Of a stretch of 64,000 nt of DNA, positions 41,131 through 50,280 are shown in pieces (position 1 is the stretch's first letter; every line of letters begins with the position of its first letter). Made by a program: the position numbers and the translations under genes. The stretch comes from Streptomyces griseochromogenes (GTDB taxonomy: Bacteria > Actinomycetota > Actinomycetes > Streptomycetales > Streptomycetaceae). Location: NCBI RefSeq assembly GCF_001542625.1, contig NZ_CP016279.1, positions 7,998,001-8,062,000 of the forward strand, written 5' to 3'. The notes under the pieces are model-generated. The model ran no database searches. It was not told the origin of the DNA and saw nothing but the letters and a program-made list of their open reading frames with translations.

Positions 41131-42084
41131 TCAGCCCTTGGCCACGGCACTCAGCCGGTCCACCACGTCGGCCCGCAGCTCGGCCGGCTCCAGGACCACC
41201 ACGTCCGGCCCGAACTCCACCAGCCAGGCGTCCAGACCGTGCCCGTACGGAATTTCCAACTCGTCCCACCCGTCGCCGAGTTCCCGGACCTTGGTGGCCT
41301 TCGCCCGAAGGGGGTAACCGGCACCGGCACGCAGCCGGATCAGCGCCGAGCGGTCGGCGATCTCGCCCGCCCAGCTCGCGACGGTCTCACGCACGGTGAC
41401 GACGTCGGGCACCTCGGCGGTGAAGCCCGTACCGCGCGAGCGGACCCTTCCGGTGATCCGGGAAAGCCGGAAGACGCGCTCGGCGCCCCGGTCGCGGTCC
41501 CAGCCGGCCAGATACCAGTGGCCGCGCCAGCACTCGAGCGCCCACGGCTCGACGTGCCGCGGCTCGGGATGGGCCGCGGACGCCTTGCGGTAGTCGAAGA
41601 CGACGGGCCGACGGTCGCGGCAGGCCAGCATCAGCGGTTCGAAGGCGGCCTCGTGCACGGGGATGCGCGGCTCCAGGGCACCGTGCGCCTCGTAGGGGTC
41701 GACCTCTTCGGGCAGCCCGGCCGCGCGCAGCTTCTGCAGGGCGCCGCTGGCCGCGCCGGCCAGCCGGGCCTGCTGCCAGACCTTGGCGGCCAGGCCCAGA
41801 GCGGCGGCCTCCTCGGCGTCCAGGGTGATGGGGGGCAGGCGGTTGCTGTCGCGGCGGGCGAGATAGCCGACCTCGCCGTCGAGGTTCTCCACCGTCGCGA
41901 TGACGAGGCCCAGCTCGCGCAGGTCGTCCTTGTCCCGCTCGAACATCCGGTTGAAGGAGTCGTCGGACCCTGCTTCGAGGTAGGCCTCGATGGACTCGCG
42001 CAGCTCGCGCTTGCTGAGCGGCCGCCGTGTCCCGAGCAGACACAGCGCGAGGTTCATCAGCCGCTCGGCCTTGGCAATGGCCAT
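41131..42084 (-). CDS. pafB: WYL-domain transcription regulator PafB
   Basis: A 317-residue PafB: winged helix (RLMNLALCLLGTRRPLSKRELRESIEAY), Arg-rich coupling region, WYL core (PVVFDYRKASAAHPEPRHVEPWALECWRGHWYLAGWDRDRGAERVFRLSRI) and WCX end. It acts as a heterodimer with PafC. It starts with an ATG at 42084 and precedes pafC in one operon. Although linked to pafA in the classic mycobacterial operon, here three genes separate them. Confidence 0.9.
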   Translation of the reverse strand: MAIAKAERLMNLALCLLGTRRPLSKRELRESIEAYLEAGSDDSFNRMFERDKDDLRELGLVIATVENLDGEVGYLARRDSNRLPPITLDAEEAAALGLAAKVWQQARLAGAASGALQKLRAAGLPEEVDPYEAHGALEPRIPVHEAAFEPLMLACRDRRPVVFDYRKASAAHPEPRHVEPWALECWRGHWYLAGWDRDRGAERVFRLSRITGRVRSRGTGFTAEVPDVVTVRETVASWAGEIADRSALIRLRAGAGYPLRAKATKVRELGDGWDELEIPYGHGLDAWLVEFGPDVVVLEPAELRADVVDRLSAVAKG

Positions 42085-42158
42085 CGACGCCCTTCGCCTT
42101 CCTCATGGTGCTTCCGACCGATGACCGTACCGCTCCCGTGGGTCGCGGGAAAAGCCGA

Positions 42159-42186
42159 GGGCCCACGCCCGGGCAGGCATGGGCCC
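42159..42186 (-). terminator. Terminator after the cytosolic FKBP gene
   Basis: On the minus strand GGGCCCA (complement 42180-42186) pairs with TGGGCCC (complement 42159-42165); three further pairs, one G-U, extend it. CTTTTCC follows. It ends the FKBP transcript before pafB. Confidence 0.6.
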
Positions 42187-42203
42187 CAGATGATCGGATC
42201 CGA

Positions 42204-42575
42204 TCAGACTCCGAGCAGGTCCACCACGAAGATCAGCGTCTCGCCGGGCTGGATCGCCGGGGTCGGGCTCTGGTTGCCGTAGGCGAGGTGCGCGGGGATG
42301 GTCAGCTGGCGACGGCCGCCGACCTTCATGCCCTGTACGCCCTGGTCCCAGCCCTTGATGACCCGGCCGCCGCCCAGCGGGAAGCGGAACGGGGTGCCCC
42401 GGTTCCAGCTGGCATCGAACTCCTCGCCGGTGCTGAAAGCGACACCCACGTAGTGGACGGTGACGGTCTGACCCGCCTGCGCCACCTCGCCGTCGCCCTC
42501 CCAGATGTCCTTGATCTCGAGGTCCGCCGGGGGCTCGCCGCCCGGGAAGTCGATCTCGGGCTTGTCGATGTTCAC
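42204..42575 (-). CDS. FKBP-type peptidyl-prolyl isomerase (cytosolic)
   Basis: A 123-residue single FKBP domain (VTVHYVGVAFSTGEEFDASW, FRFPLGGGRVIKGWDQGVQGMKVGGRRQLTIPAHLAYGNQ, GETLIFVVDLLGV). Active-site aromatic and acidic residues (Y, D in FDASW, VIKGWD, Y in AYGNQ) are intact. It has no signal peptide. ATG 42575 with AGGAGC upstream. A 93-bp gap separates it from the larger lipoprotein FKBP. Confidence 0.95.
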   Translation of the reverse strand: MNIDKPEIDFPGGEPPADLEIKDIWEGDGEVAQAGQTVTVHYVGVAFSTGEEFDASWNRGTPFRFPLGGGRVIKGWDQGVQGMKVGGRRQLTIPAHLAYGNQSPTPAIQPGETLIFVVDLLGV

Positions 42576-42668
42576 GTCAAAAGCTCCTGCTTGTGTACGA
42601 CACGGAACACGGACAGTCTTTCATCCGCGCAGGTCTGCCGCCCGCCACAACCACCGGCGGTGCCCTGC

Positions 42669-43676
42669 CTACAACGAGGCCAGGATGTCCACCGAGAACA
42701 CCAGCGTGGAGTCCTTCTTGGCGGGTCCGCCGCTCGGCGGGTTGTCGCCGTAGCCCAGGTCCGGCGGTACGACGACGAGGACCCTGCTGCCCACCTTCTT
42801 GCCGGTCAGCCCCTGCGACAGACCCTTGACGACCTGCTGCATCTGCTCCAGCGAGATCTGGCTGAGCCGCCCGGAGCCATACGTCTGCTGAAACGCCTTG
42901 CCACTGTCCCAGACCACACTCTTGAACTGGCACAGGATCGCCTGGTCCGCCTTGAGCTCCGGCCCGTCGCCCTCCAGGACGTAGGTCGACACCAGCTTCT
43001 TCGGCGGGGCGGACTTCGGAACAGTGATCTTGGGCTCACTGCCGTCGGTGTTGGTGCCGACCTTCGGCAGAGCGGCATCGCTCTGCGCGACCGGCTTGCC
43101 CTTGGCGGAGCTCTTGGAGTTGAAGGAATCGATCACATCGATGACGAAGACGAGGGTGTCGGTGCCCTTGATCCCCGCCTGGGAGTTGCCCGACTTTCCG
43201 TACCCCCACGTGGGCGGGACCGCGATCTGCACCCGGCTGCCGGTCTTCTTGCCCGCGAGCGCGTACCGCCACCCGTCGATGATGCTGCCCCGGGCGAGCT
43301 GCATGACCAGCGGACGGTGACGGTCGTAGGAGTTGTCGAAGACCTTCCCCGTGCTCCAGACCTGGCCCAGGTAGTTGGCCTGGACGAAGTCGAGCTCCGC
43401 GACCGTGCGGCCCCCGCCCGCGATGACCGTCTTGACCGCGAGGTTCTTCGAGGGATCCCCCGACCCCTTGGCGACCGTCGGCTTCTCACCGAACTTCGTA
43501 CCCGCCGTGATCGCCGGCAGCGGACCGTCCACGATCTTGGGCGGCGGAGGGGCCGACGCCGAGGCCGCCGGCTTGGGCGCGGCGGACTTGCTGGAGTCGG
43601 ACTTGCCGTCGCCGCAGCCGGCGAGCGTGACCAGTCCTGCGGGAACGGCGGCGAGGAGGAGCGAGCGTCGGCGCAC
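42669..43676 (-). CDS. Lipoprotein with two FKBP-type isomerase domains
   Basis: A 335-residue lipoprotein. Signal sequence RRRSLLLAAVPAGLVTLAGC: lipobox LAGC. A Ser/Pro/Ala linker leads to two FKBP domains: one at about residues 105-210 (SIIDGWRYALAGKKTGSRVQIAVPPTWGYGKSG, GTDTLVFVIDVIDSF) and one in the C-terminal 110 residues (GLSQGLTGKKVGSRVLVVVPPDLGYGDNP, STLVFSVDILASL). Both keep the core; the first has lost some of the aromatic cage residues of typical FKBPs, so one may be non-catalytic. It acts outside the cell membrane on extracytoplasmic proteins. GTG 43676 with ACGAGGCT upstream. Confidence 0.85.
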   Translation of the reverse strand: MRRRSLLLAAVPAGLVTLAGCGDGKSDSSKSAAPKPAASASAPPPPKIVDGPLPAITAGTKFGEKPTVAKGSGDPSKNLAVKTVIAGGGRTVAELDFVQANYLGQVWSTGKVFDNSYDRHRPLVMQLARGSIIDGWRYALAGKKTGSRVQIAVPPTWGYGKSGNSQAGIKGTDTLVFVIDVIDSFNSKSSAKGKPVAQSDAALPKVGTNTDGSEPKITVPKSAPPKKLVSTYVLEGDGPELKADQAILCQFKSVVWDSGKAFQQTYGSGRLSQISLEQMQQVVKGLSQGLTGKKVGSRVLVVVPPDLGYGDNPPSGGPAKKDSTLVFSVDILASL

Positions 43677-43739
43677 GGAGAAGCCTCGTAATCGATCGAT
43701 CTTGCGGATTGGCGTGCGCGCAACTCTACGACGCGAGAA

Positions 43740-43768
43740 GGGCGCCGTACCCGAAACGTACGGCGCCC
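43740..43768 (-). terminator. Terminator after pafA
   Basis: 11-bp perfect stem: GGGCGCCGTAC (43740-43750) with GTACGGCGCCC (43758-43768), loop CCGAAAC, about 50 bp past the pafA stop. Confidence 0.75.
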
Positions 43769-43819
43769 GTGTGGCGTTCCCGTATTCCGACGCGGAAACG
43801 CTCGACTCACATACCTTCG

Positions 43820-45181
43820 TCACATTCCGGCGATGAGCTTCTCCACGCGATCGTCCACCGAACGGAACGGGTCCTTGCACAACACCGTGCGCTGCGCCTG
43901 GTCATTGAGCTTGAGGTGCACCCAGTCGACCGTGAAGTCCCGGCGCTGTTCCTGCGCCCGGCGGATGAAGTCACCGCGCAGCCGCGCCCGAGTGGTCTGC
44001 GGAGGAACCGACTTGCCTTCGAAGATCTTCAAGTCGTTGCAGATCCGGGCCGCTTGCCCCTTTCGCTCCAGCAGGTAGTACAGCCCACGACGGCGGTGGA
44101 TGTCGTGGTAGGCGAGGTCTATCTGGGCGACCCGCGGATGGGACATCGTCATGTTGTGCTTGGCCCGGTACCGCTCGATGAGCTTGTACTTCATCACCCA
44201 GTCGATCTCGGTGCCGATGCGGTCGAGCTCCTCCGACTCGATCGCCTCCAGCGTACGGCCCCACAGCTCCAGGACCTGCTCGACCGTGCCGGTACGGATA
44301 CCGCGGCGGTCACAGAAATCGACCGCCTTGTCGAAGTACTCGCGCTGCACCTCCAGCGCCGAGGCCTCCCGGCCACTGGCCAGACGCACCTTGCGCCGGC
44401 CGGTGATGTCATGGCTGACCTCACGAATCGCCCGGATCGGGTTCTCCAGGGTGAGATCACGCATCACCGTGCCCGCCTCGATCATGCGCAGCACCAGATC
44501 GGTGGCCCCGACCTTGAGCAGCATGGTCGTCTCGGACATGTTCGAGTCACCCACGATGACATGCAGCCGGCGATACCGCTCCGCGTCCGCGTGCGGCTCG
44601 TCGCGGGTGTTGATGATCGGCCGGGAACGCGTCGTCGCCGAGGACACGCCCTCCCAGATGTGCTCCGCGCGCTGACTCACGCAGTAGACGGCGCCGCGCG
44701 GGGTCTGCAGGACCTTGCCCGCGCCGCACAGCAGCTGTCTGGTCACCAGGAACGGGATGAGGATGTCCGCGAGCCGGGAGAACTCCCCGTGCCGGGCCAC
44801 CAGATAGTTCTCGTGGCAACCGTAGGAGTTGCCCGCCGAGTCGGTGTTGTTCTTGAACAGGTAGACGTCGCCCGCGATTCCCTCCTCGTGCAGGCGTCGT
44901 TCCGCGTCCACCAGGAGTCCCTCGAGAATGCGCTCGCCGGCCTTGTCGTGGGTGACCAGTTCGGTCACATTGTCACATTCGGGTGTGGCGTATTCCGGAT
45001 GTGACCCCACGTCGAGATAGAGCCGGGCGCCGTTTCGCAGAAAGACATTGCTGCTGCGGCCCCATGACACGACACGGCGGAAGAGGTACCGCGCCACCTC
45101 GTCAGGCGACAGGCGGCGCTGTCCCCTGAACGTGCACGTGACGCCGTACTCGTTCTCCAGCCCGAAAATGCGGCGGTCCAT
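43820..45181 (-). CDS. pafA: Pup-protein ligase PafA
   Basis: A 453-residue member of the PafA/Dop fold related to glutamine synthetase: [14 protein letters not shown] (Glu in the nucleotide/metal site), [38 protein letters not shown] and [31 protein letters not shown]. The C-terminal part ([28 protein letters not shown]) is the PafA-specific extension. It joins the C-terminal Glu of Pup to lysines of target proteins, using ATP. Start ATG 45181. It begins 9 bp after the MFS transporter stop, so is probably co-transcribed with it. Confidence 0.97.
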   Translation of the reverse strand: MDRRIFGLENEYGVTCTFRGQRRLSPDEVARYLFRRVVSWGRSSNVFLRNGARLYLDVGSHPEYATPECDNVTELVTHDKAGERILEGLLVDAERRLHEEGIAGDVYLFKNNTDSAGNSYGCHENYLVARHGEFSRLADILIPFLVTRQLLCGAGKVLQTPRGAVYCVSQRAEHIWEGVSSATTRSRPIINTRDEPHADAERYRRLHVIVGDSNMSETTMLLKVGATDLVLRMIEAGTVMRDLTLENPIRAIREVSHDITGRRKVRLASGREASALEVQREYFDKAVDFCDRRGIRTGTVEQVLELWGRTLEAIESEELDRIGTEIDWVMKYKLIERYRAKHNMTMSHPRVAQIDLAYHDIHRRRGLYYLLERKGQAARICNDLKIFEGKSVPPQTTRARLRGDFIRRAQEQRRDFTVDWVHLKLNDQAQRTVLCKDPFRSVDDRVEKLIAGM

Positions 45182-45190
45182 GACTGAACA

Positions 45191-46450
45191 TTACGCCCGA
45201 TCCCCCGAGCTGAAACGGGGTTCGACAGCACGATTTGGATCATTTTCCGATGAAGCCGCAACCACCCCGCCCCGCGCGGGAGCTGCGAGGACCCGTCCGG
45301 TGACGAGCAGCACCAGCAGGGACACGGCCCCCGCCGCACCCGGAAGCGCGAAACCCCACAGCGCACCACCACCCTGGACGACCGGTCCCGCCAGCCCCGT
45401 TCCGACCGACGCACCCACGGTGAACGTCGTCACAAGCCAGGAGAACGCCTCGGTGACGGTTCCGCTCGGCGCGTGCCGGTCGACGATGATGAACGCACAG
45501 GCGATACAAGGCGCCAGGAACACCCCCGACACCGCGGTCAGCAGCACCATCGCCACCACGCCCGGCATCAGCGTCAACGGCAGATAACACACCGCCAGAA
45601 GTGCCACCAGCACCCGCAGTCGCCGCTCCGGCGTACCGCTCCACCGCCGCGCGCCGTACACCGTGCCACCCGCCAGTGCGCCCAGACCGAGCGCGGCCAT
45701 CAGCCAGCCGTAGACCGCGTCACCACCATGAGCGTCGGCGTACGACACCGCGGCCACCGTGATGGAACCGAGCGCGATCCCGACGAACAGGAAGGCACCG
45801 AGCAGCGCCAGCAGGCCCGGCGAGCGCAGAGCACCCAGCCAGTGCGCCTCGCGCGGTTCCGAGCGCCACGCGCGCGAGGGCGGCGAGACGACGACGGAGA
45901 GCGCGCCGAGGACACCCACCACGTTCAGCACCAGCAGGGCCGCCCGCTCCGACCACAGCGACACGCACAAGGTCACCAGCAGCGGCCCCACGGTGAACAT
46001 GACCTCCTGCGCGACCGCGTCCATGGCGTACGCCGTGTGGACCTGCTCCTCCCGGCGCAGCACGGAGGGCCACAGCGCACGCAGGCCGCCCTCCAGAGGC
46101 GGGGTGAACAGGCCGGCCGCCGCGACCGACGCGTACGCGAACGGCAGCGGGTCGGTGCCCGAGAAGGCGAAGGCCGTCATGGCGAGGGCGGAGGCGACCG
46201 CCGCGGGCAGCTGCACACGCGGCTGCCCGTACAGATCCACCAGCCGGCCGAGCACGGGCTGGCCCACGGCGTTGGCGACGCCGTACACCGCCGCGAGGGC
46301 GCCCGCCAGGCTGAAGGAGCCGCCCTCGGCGCGCACGAACAGCACCAGGGCGATCGCGGCGGTCGCGTTGGGCAGCCGGCCCACCAAAGTGCCCGTCAGC
46401 AGCCGGGCCGCGTGCTTCGCCCTGAGGATCTCCAGGTACCCCGCGGCCAT
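45191..46450 (-). CDS. MFS transporter
   Basis: A 419-residue major-facilitator protein with 12 predicted helices. The motif A region is FGVANAVGQPVLGRLVDLYGQPRV-like (VYGVANAVGQPVLGRLVDLYG), and the fourth helix carries AGLFTPPLEGGLRALWPSVL. The cargo is not evident; drug or sugar export are options. Start ATG 46450 with TTGGAGGCGGGGC upstream, a good ribosome-binding site. Divergent from the LacI gene; pafA follows 9 bp behind. The GTTACGTATAAC and CATACGTACCATG motifs upstream are possible operator sequences. Confidence 0.88.
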   Translation of the reverse strand: MAAGYLEILRAKHAARLLTGTLVGRLPNATAAIALVLFVRAEGGSFSLAGALAAVYGVANAVGQPVLGRLVDLYGQPRVQLPAAVASALAMTAFAFSGTDPLPFAYASVAAAGLFTPPLEGGLRALWPSVLRREEQVHTAYAMDAVAQEVMFTVGPLLVTLCVSLWSERAALLVLNVVGVLGALSVVVSPPSRAWRSEPREAHWLGALRSPGLLALLGAFLFVGIALGSITVAAVSYADAHGGDAVYGWLMAALGLGALAGGTVYGARRWSGTPERRLRVLVALLAVCYLPLTLMPGVVAMVLLTAVSGVFLAPCIACAFIIVDRHAPSGTVTEAFSWLVTTFTVGASVGTGLAGPVVQGGGALWGFALPGAAGAVSLLVLLVTGRVLAAPARGGVVAASSENDPNRAVEPRFSSGDRA

Positions 46451-46589
46451 GCCCCGCCTCCAAGTGTTACGTATAACGTCGCTTCTCATACGTACCATGT
46501 GCGCTGTTCACAGTCCAGACGACCGACAGTGAGCCACGGGGCGCGAGCACCCGAAGGCACACGACCAGACAACGAGGAGCAGGCCCGCG

Positions 46590-47606
46590 GTGGCACCCAG
46601 CAGCACGCGCCCGACCAGCCGTGACGTCGCCCAGGCGGCAGGAGTCTCCCAGGCGGCCGTCTCACTCGTGCTGGGCGACAAGTGGCGCGGCCGCGTCTCG
46701 GAACCCACCGCCGAACGAGTCCGCGAAGCGGCACGCGCACTCGGCTACCGGCCCAACCTCGCCGCCCGCAACCTGCGCCTCGGCCGCACCCGCACCGTGC
46801 TGCTCGTGGTACCGGCCCTGACCACCGAATTCTTCGCCGGCGTCTACACCGGCGCGGCACGGGTCGCGGCCCAGAACGGCTTCGGAGTCGTCCTGTACCC
46901 CTCCCCCGAAGGCATCGGCCCCGCCCGCGACCCCTTCGCCTCCGCACAAGCCGCCCTCGACGGCGTCATCGCCTCCTCCATGGCCGCCGACGCACTCACC
47001 GCCATCCGCGGCGACCAACTCCCCCTGGTCATGCTCGACAGCGACCCGGCAGGCAGCCTCGGCGCGGCAACGGTCAACCTCGACATCGCCGACGGTGTCC
47101 GCCAAGTCGCCGAACATCTGCTCGACCTCGGCCACCGCCGCATCCTCCACCTCGCCGCCGACGTCCCCTCCTGGACCTTCGAGATCCGCGCGCGCGAACT
47201 CGCGGCACGCCTGGCCGCCGCCCCCGGCACGAACATCCGTACCGCCCCCGCGCCGATCTCCATCGCGGGAGCCCTGGCCGCCACAGAGGCCGCGCTCACC
47301 GCACCCGGCCCCCGGCCGACAGCCATCGTCTGCGACGACGACAAACTGGCCGCCGGCGCCTACAAGGCCCTGCGCCGCCTCGGCCTCAGGGTTCCCGACG
47401 ACGTCTCCGTCACCGGCCTGGACGACCTGGCCCTGGCCACCGCCATCGACCCCGAGCTGACGACGGTACGGCTGGACGCCGAGCTCTTCGGAGAACGCGG
47501 CATGAAAGCCCTGCTGGCCGTCCTGGAGGGCCGGGAGCCCGACGGCGGCGACATCCCCGTCGAACTCGTCGTACGAGGCTCCACAGCGCCGCCTCACACG
47601 CCCTGA
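46590..47606 (+). CDS. LacI-family transcriptional regulator
   Basis: A 338-residue LacI regulator: helix-turn-helix and hinge (TSRDVAQAAGVSQAAVSLVLGDKWRGRVSEPTAERVREAARALGYRPNLAARNLR) then a sugar-binding-type core (VLLVVPALTTEFFAGVYTG, LPLVMLDSDPAG, GYRxxxx-like LGHRRILHLAA, TAIVCDDDKLAAGAYKALRRLG). A GTG at 46590 starts it. Divergent from the MFS transporter with 139 bp between, so it probably represses that gene (and pafA through read-through). Confidence 0.9.
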   Translation: MAPSSTRPTSRDVAQAAGVSQAAVSLVLGDKWRGRVSEPTAERVREAARALGYRPNLAARNLRLGRTRTVLLVVPALTTEFFAGVYTGAARVAAQNGFGVVLYPSPEGIGPARDPFASAQAALDGVIASSMAADALTAIRGDQLPLVMLDSDPAGSLGAATVNLDIADGVRQVAEHLLDLGHRRILHLAADVPSWTFEIRARELAARLAAAPGTNIRTAPAPISIAGALAATEAALTAPGPRPTAIVCDDDKLAAGAYKALRRLGLRVPDDVSVTGLDDLALATAIDPELTTVRLDAELFGERGMKALLAVLEGREPDGGDIPVELVVRGSTAPPHTP

Positions 47607-47614
47607 AACGCCGC

Positions 47615-47644
47615 GTGCCCCGACCGGAGAACCGGCCGGGGCAC
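47615..47644. terminator. Bidirectional terminator between lacI and prcA
   Basis: GTGCCCCG (47615-47622) pairs with CGGGGCAC (47637-47644); an inner CCGG-AGAA-CCGG stem prolongs it. Located between converging genes. Confidence 0.65.
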
Positions 47645-47668
47645 AACAGGAACGGGACAGGGGCGGAC

Positions 47669-48406
47669 CTACTCCTCCTCGGAGCTCTCCGCCTCGGTCG
47701 CCGCGCCGCCCTCCTCCAGCAGACGCGAGAGCTGACGGCCGACGATGCGCTTGAACTTGCGCTTCTGCGGACGCGTACGGTCCAGAACCGCGACCTCAAG
47801 GCGCTCCGCCGGAATCTCCCGCTGGCTGCCGTTCGACTCACGGGACAGGGCCTGCACGGCCAGCTTCAACGCCTCGGCCAACGTCATGCCGTCCTGATGA
47901 CGCTGGTCGAGGTAGTTGCTGATCAGCTCCGCATTGCCACCGACGGCGACCGAACCGTGCTCGTCCACGATCGAGCCGTCATGCGGCAGCCGGTAGATCT
48001 GGTCACCCTCCGGGGTCTCCCCGACCTCGGCCACGACCAGCTCCACCTCGTACGGCTTCTCGGCCGCGCTGGAGAAGATCGTGCCCAGAGTCTGGGCGTA
48101 CACGTTGGCCAGACCGCGGGCGGTCACATCGTCCCGGTCGTAGGTGTAACCCCGCAGGTCGGCGTAGCGAACGCCACCGATCCGCAGATTCTCGTACTCG
48201 TTGTACTTACCGGCGGCCGCGAAGCCGATCCGGTCATAGATCTCGCTGAACTTGTGCAGCGCACGGGACGGATTCTCGCCCACGAACACGATGCCATCGG
48301 CATACTGCAACACGACCAGGCTGCGGCCACGGGCGATGCCCTTGCGGGCGTACTCCGCCCGGTCGGCCATGGCCTGCTGAGGTGAGACATAGAACGGCGT
48401 CGACAC
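47669..48406 (-). CDS. prcA: 20S proteasome alpha subunit
   Basis: A 245-residue alpha subunit: [26 protein letters not shown] at the N-terminus (gating segment), the alpha/beta sandwich ([63 protein letters not shown]) and a charged C-terminal tail. It has no catalytic Thr. Alpha rings form the gated ends of the particle. It overlaps nothing; 61 bp after prcB on the same strand. Start ATG 48406 with AAAGGGACGG upstream. Confidence 0.97.
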   Translation of the reverse strand: MSTPFYVSPQQAMADRAEYARKGIARGRSLVVLQYADGIVFVGENPSRALHKFSEIYDRIGFAAAGKYNEYENLRIGGVRYADLRGYTYDRDDVTARGLANVYAQTLGTIFSSAAEKPYEVELVVAEVGETPEGDQIYRLPHDGSIVDEHGSVAVGGNAELISNYLDQRHQDGMTLAEALKLAVQALSRESNGSQREIPAERLEVAVLDRTRPQKRKFKRIVGRQLSRLLEEGGAATEAESSEEE

Positions 48407-48467
48407 CGGTTATCCGTCCCTTTCTGTCATGGTCACTGGATCACCTTCACAAGAAACGGGCCCGCAC

Positions 48468-49313
48468 TCAGAGCAGGGCGGCCTTGGGGCCGTCGGGCTC
48501 CTCCAGACGCCGCTGCAGCACCGCACGGGACAGCTCGGAGGTCTCGTCCTCGGTGAGCCGGCGGAAACCGTCCTCGGTGATCACCGTGATGATCGGGTAG
48601 ATCCGGCGGGCGACATCGGGACCACCGGTCGCCGAGTCGTCGTCTGCCGCGTCGTACAGGGCCTGGACCACCAGGGTCGTGGCCTGCTCCTGGCTCAGAT
48701 CGTCACGGAACAGCTTCTTCATCGCCCCACGCGCGAAGATCGAACCGGAACCCGTCGCCGCGAAATGCTGCTCCTCGGAACGGCCGCCCGTGACGTCGTA
48801 GGAGAAGATGCGCCCCCTCTCCCGGTCCAGGTCGTACCCGGCGAACAGCGGCACCACGGCCAGGCCCTGCATGGCCATGCCGAGGTTGGAACGGATCATC
48901 GTCGACAGTCGGTTCGCCTTGCCCTCCAGCGACAGCTGGGCGCCCTCGACCTTCTCGAAGTGCTCCAGCTCCAGCTGGAAGAGCTTGACCATCTCGACGG
49001 CCAGACCGGCGGTACCGGCGATACCCACCGCCGAGTACTCGTCCGCCGGGAAGACCTTCTCGATGTCCCGCTGAGCGATGACATTGCCCATGGTCGCCCG
49101 GCGGTCACCGGCCAGCACCACGCCACCGGGGAAGGTCACCGCCACGATGGTCGTGCCGTGCGGCGCCTCGATCACCCCCTGGGTGGGCGGCAGCTGCCGC
49201 TTGCCGGGCAGCAGCTCGGGCTGGTGCTCCGACAGGAAGTCCATGAACGAAGAGGACCCAGGCGTCAGGAAGGCAGCTGGTAGACGCCCGGTGCCACGAG
49301 TATTGGCTTCCAC
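48468..49313 (-). CDS. prcB: 20S proteasome beta subunit
   Basis: A 281-residue beta subunit with a 53-residue propeptide ending PHG; autocleavage exposes Thr54 ([17 protein letters not shown]) as N-terminal nucleophile, with Asp and Lys of the active site in GDRRATMGN. Other conserved parts: [22 protein letters not shown] and [22 protein letters not shown] start 49313, 49 bp inside the endonuclease gene, so its translation initiates within an overlapping frame. prcA follows. Confidence 0.97.
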   Translation of the reverse strand: MEANTRGTGRLPAAFLTPGSSSFMDFLSEHQPELLPGKRQLPPTQGVIEAPHGTTIVAVTFPGGVVLAGDRRATMGNVIAQRDIEKVFPADEYSAVGIAGTAGLAVEMVKLFQLELEHFEKVEGAQLSLEGKANRLSTMIRSNLGMAMQGLAVVPLFAGYDLDRERGRIFSYDVTGGRSEEQHFAATGSGSIFARGAMKKLFRDDLSQEQATTLVVQALYDAADDDSATGGPDVARRIYPIITVITEDGFRRLTEDETSELSRAVLQRRLEEPDGPKAALL

Positions 49314-49855
49314 GAGTTTCCTTCCAGATAGGCGGCTGCCCGGCGTACGGCGTCGGGGTTGTCACCCAACTTGCCGATGGCCGAATTGCAGTTGAAGCAC
49401 AGTACGCCACGGACCCTACCCGTCTTGTGGCAGTGATCCACATGCACGGCGGGGGCATCCAGGCAGATCACGCAGAGCCCGCGCTGAGCGGCGATCATCG
49501 CGTCGCGTTCGGACTCGGTGAGGCCGTAGTTGCGCTTGAGGTGGTCCGCCCGCCCACGGACGGCACGGCAAGCCTTGCATCGCGTCGACAGCCCATCGGA
49601 AGCGGTCGCGTTACGGTGCCATTCGCTGTGGGACTTGATCTCGCCGCACGACCGGCAGAGCTTGTACCCGTTGGGCACGTCCACCTTCTCGCGCACCGTC
49701 TTGCCCCGTGCTTCCTGTCGTCGCCGGTAGTACTCGGCAGCGCACTCGCGACAATTGACCTGCAGGCCGTCAGGCCGAGACCTGTTGCCCGCGAATGCGC
49801 CGACCGAAAGTACCTTCTGGCATGTCGAGCACTTCTTCGATCCCCCGTCGTTCAT
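49265..49855 (-). CDS. HNH endonuclease (recombination endonuclease VII-like) with two zinc-ribbon modules
   Basis: A 196-residue protein. Two CxxC...CxxC modules come first (CSTC/CREC, ~9-38; CRSC/CKAC, ~68-95), then the endonuclease VII-type [45 protein letters not shown]. Catalytic residues His in VDHCH and Asn in FNCN look intact. In phage T4 endonuclease VII resolves Holliday junctions; here DNA or RNA cleavage is possible. It lies between pup (8 bp upstream) and prcB (49-bp overlap). In S. coelicolor a similar gene occupies this site (from memory). A role in the proteasome is unproven; linkage may simply reflect ancient insertion. Confidence 0.88.
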   Translation of the reverse strand: MNDGGSKKCSTCQKVLSVGAFAGNRSRPDGLQVNCRECAAEYYRRRQEARGKTVREKVDVPNGYKLCRSCGEIKSHSEWHRNATASDGLSTRCKACRAVRGRADHLKRNYGLTESERDAMIAAQRGLCVICLDAPAVHVDHCHKTGRVRGVLCFNCNSAIGKLGDNPDAVRRAAAYLEGNSWKPILVAPGVYQLPS

Positions 49856-49863
49856 GGATGTGA

Positions 49864-50082
49864 CTACTGTCCACCCTTTTGAACGAACGAGCGTACGAAG
49901 TCCTCCGCGTTCTCCTCCAAGACATCGTCGATCTCGTCCAGGACGGAGTCCACGTCGTCGCTCAGCTTCTCGTGACGCTCCTTGAGGTCCTCGGAAGCCT
50001 GCGCGTCCTGCGCCTGCTCCTCGACCTCCTCGGTGGAGCGTGTGGCCTTCTGCTGGCCGCCGCCGGTGTCCTTGGTTGCCAT
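49864..50082 (-). CDS. pup: Prokaryotic ubiquitin-like protein Pup
   Basis: A 72-residue, mostly disordered protein (MATKDTGGGQQKATRSTEEV), with the helix-prone SEDLKERHEKLSDDVDSVLDEIDDVLEENAEDFVRSFVQ segment that binds Arc, and the C-terminal GGQ. Dop converts this Gln to Glu before PafA can ligate it. ATG 50082; the track-length frame further up lacks Pup similarity. AGGGTTATGG supports the site. Followed by the endonuclease and prcBA, likely one operon. Confidence 0.98.
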   Translation of the reverse strand: MATKDTGGGQQKATRSTEEVEEQAQDAQASEDLKERHEKLSDDVDSVLDEIDDVLEENAEDFVRSFVQKGGQ

Positions 50083-50280
50083 AACCCTCACCCCGCTCAG
50101 TTCGCCCGACATGGTCGACGGGTCGGCATTCCTGCCGATCGGTGATGATCAGACCCTACAAGCCGGGTCCGACATCGGCCCCGCAGTTTCGACAACGTAC
50201 GGGGGCCACCTCGATGATTCCCGGGCGGTGGGATTTCCACCCTGTCCGCCCGGGGTGGTGCGTGTGCCCGCTGATCGCGC

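Noticed and set aside
42192..42205. GATCGGATCCGATC palindrome as operator
   Set aside because: It lies across the FKBP stop codon, not in a promoter, and may be chance.
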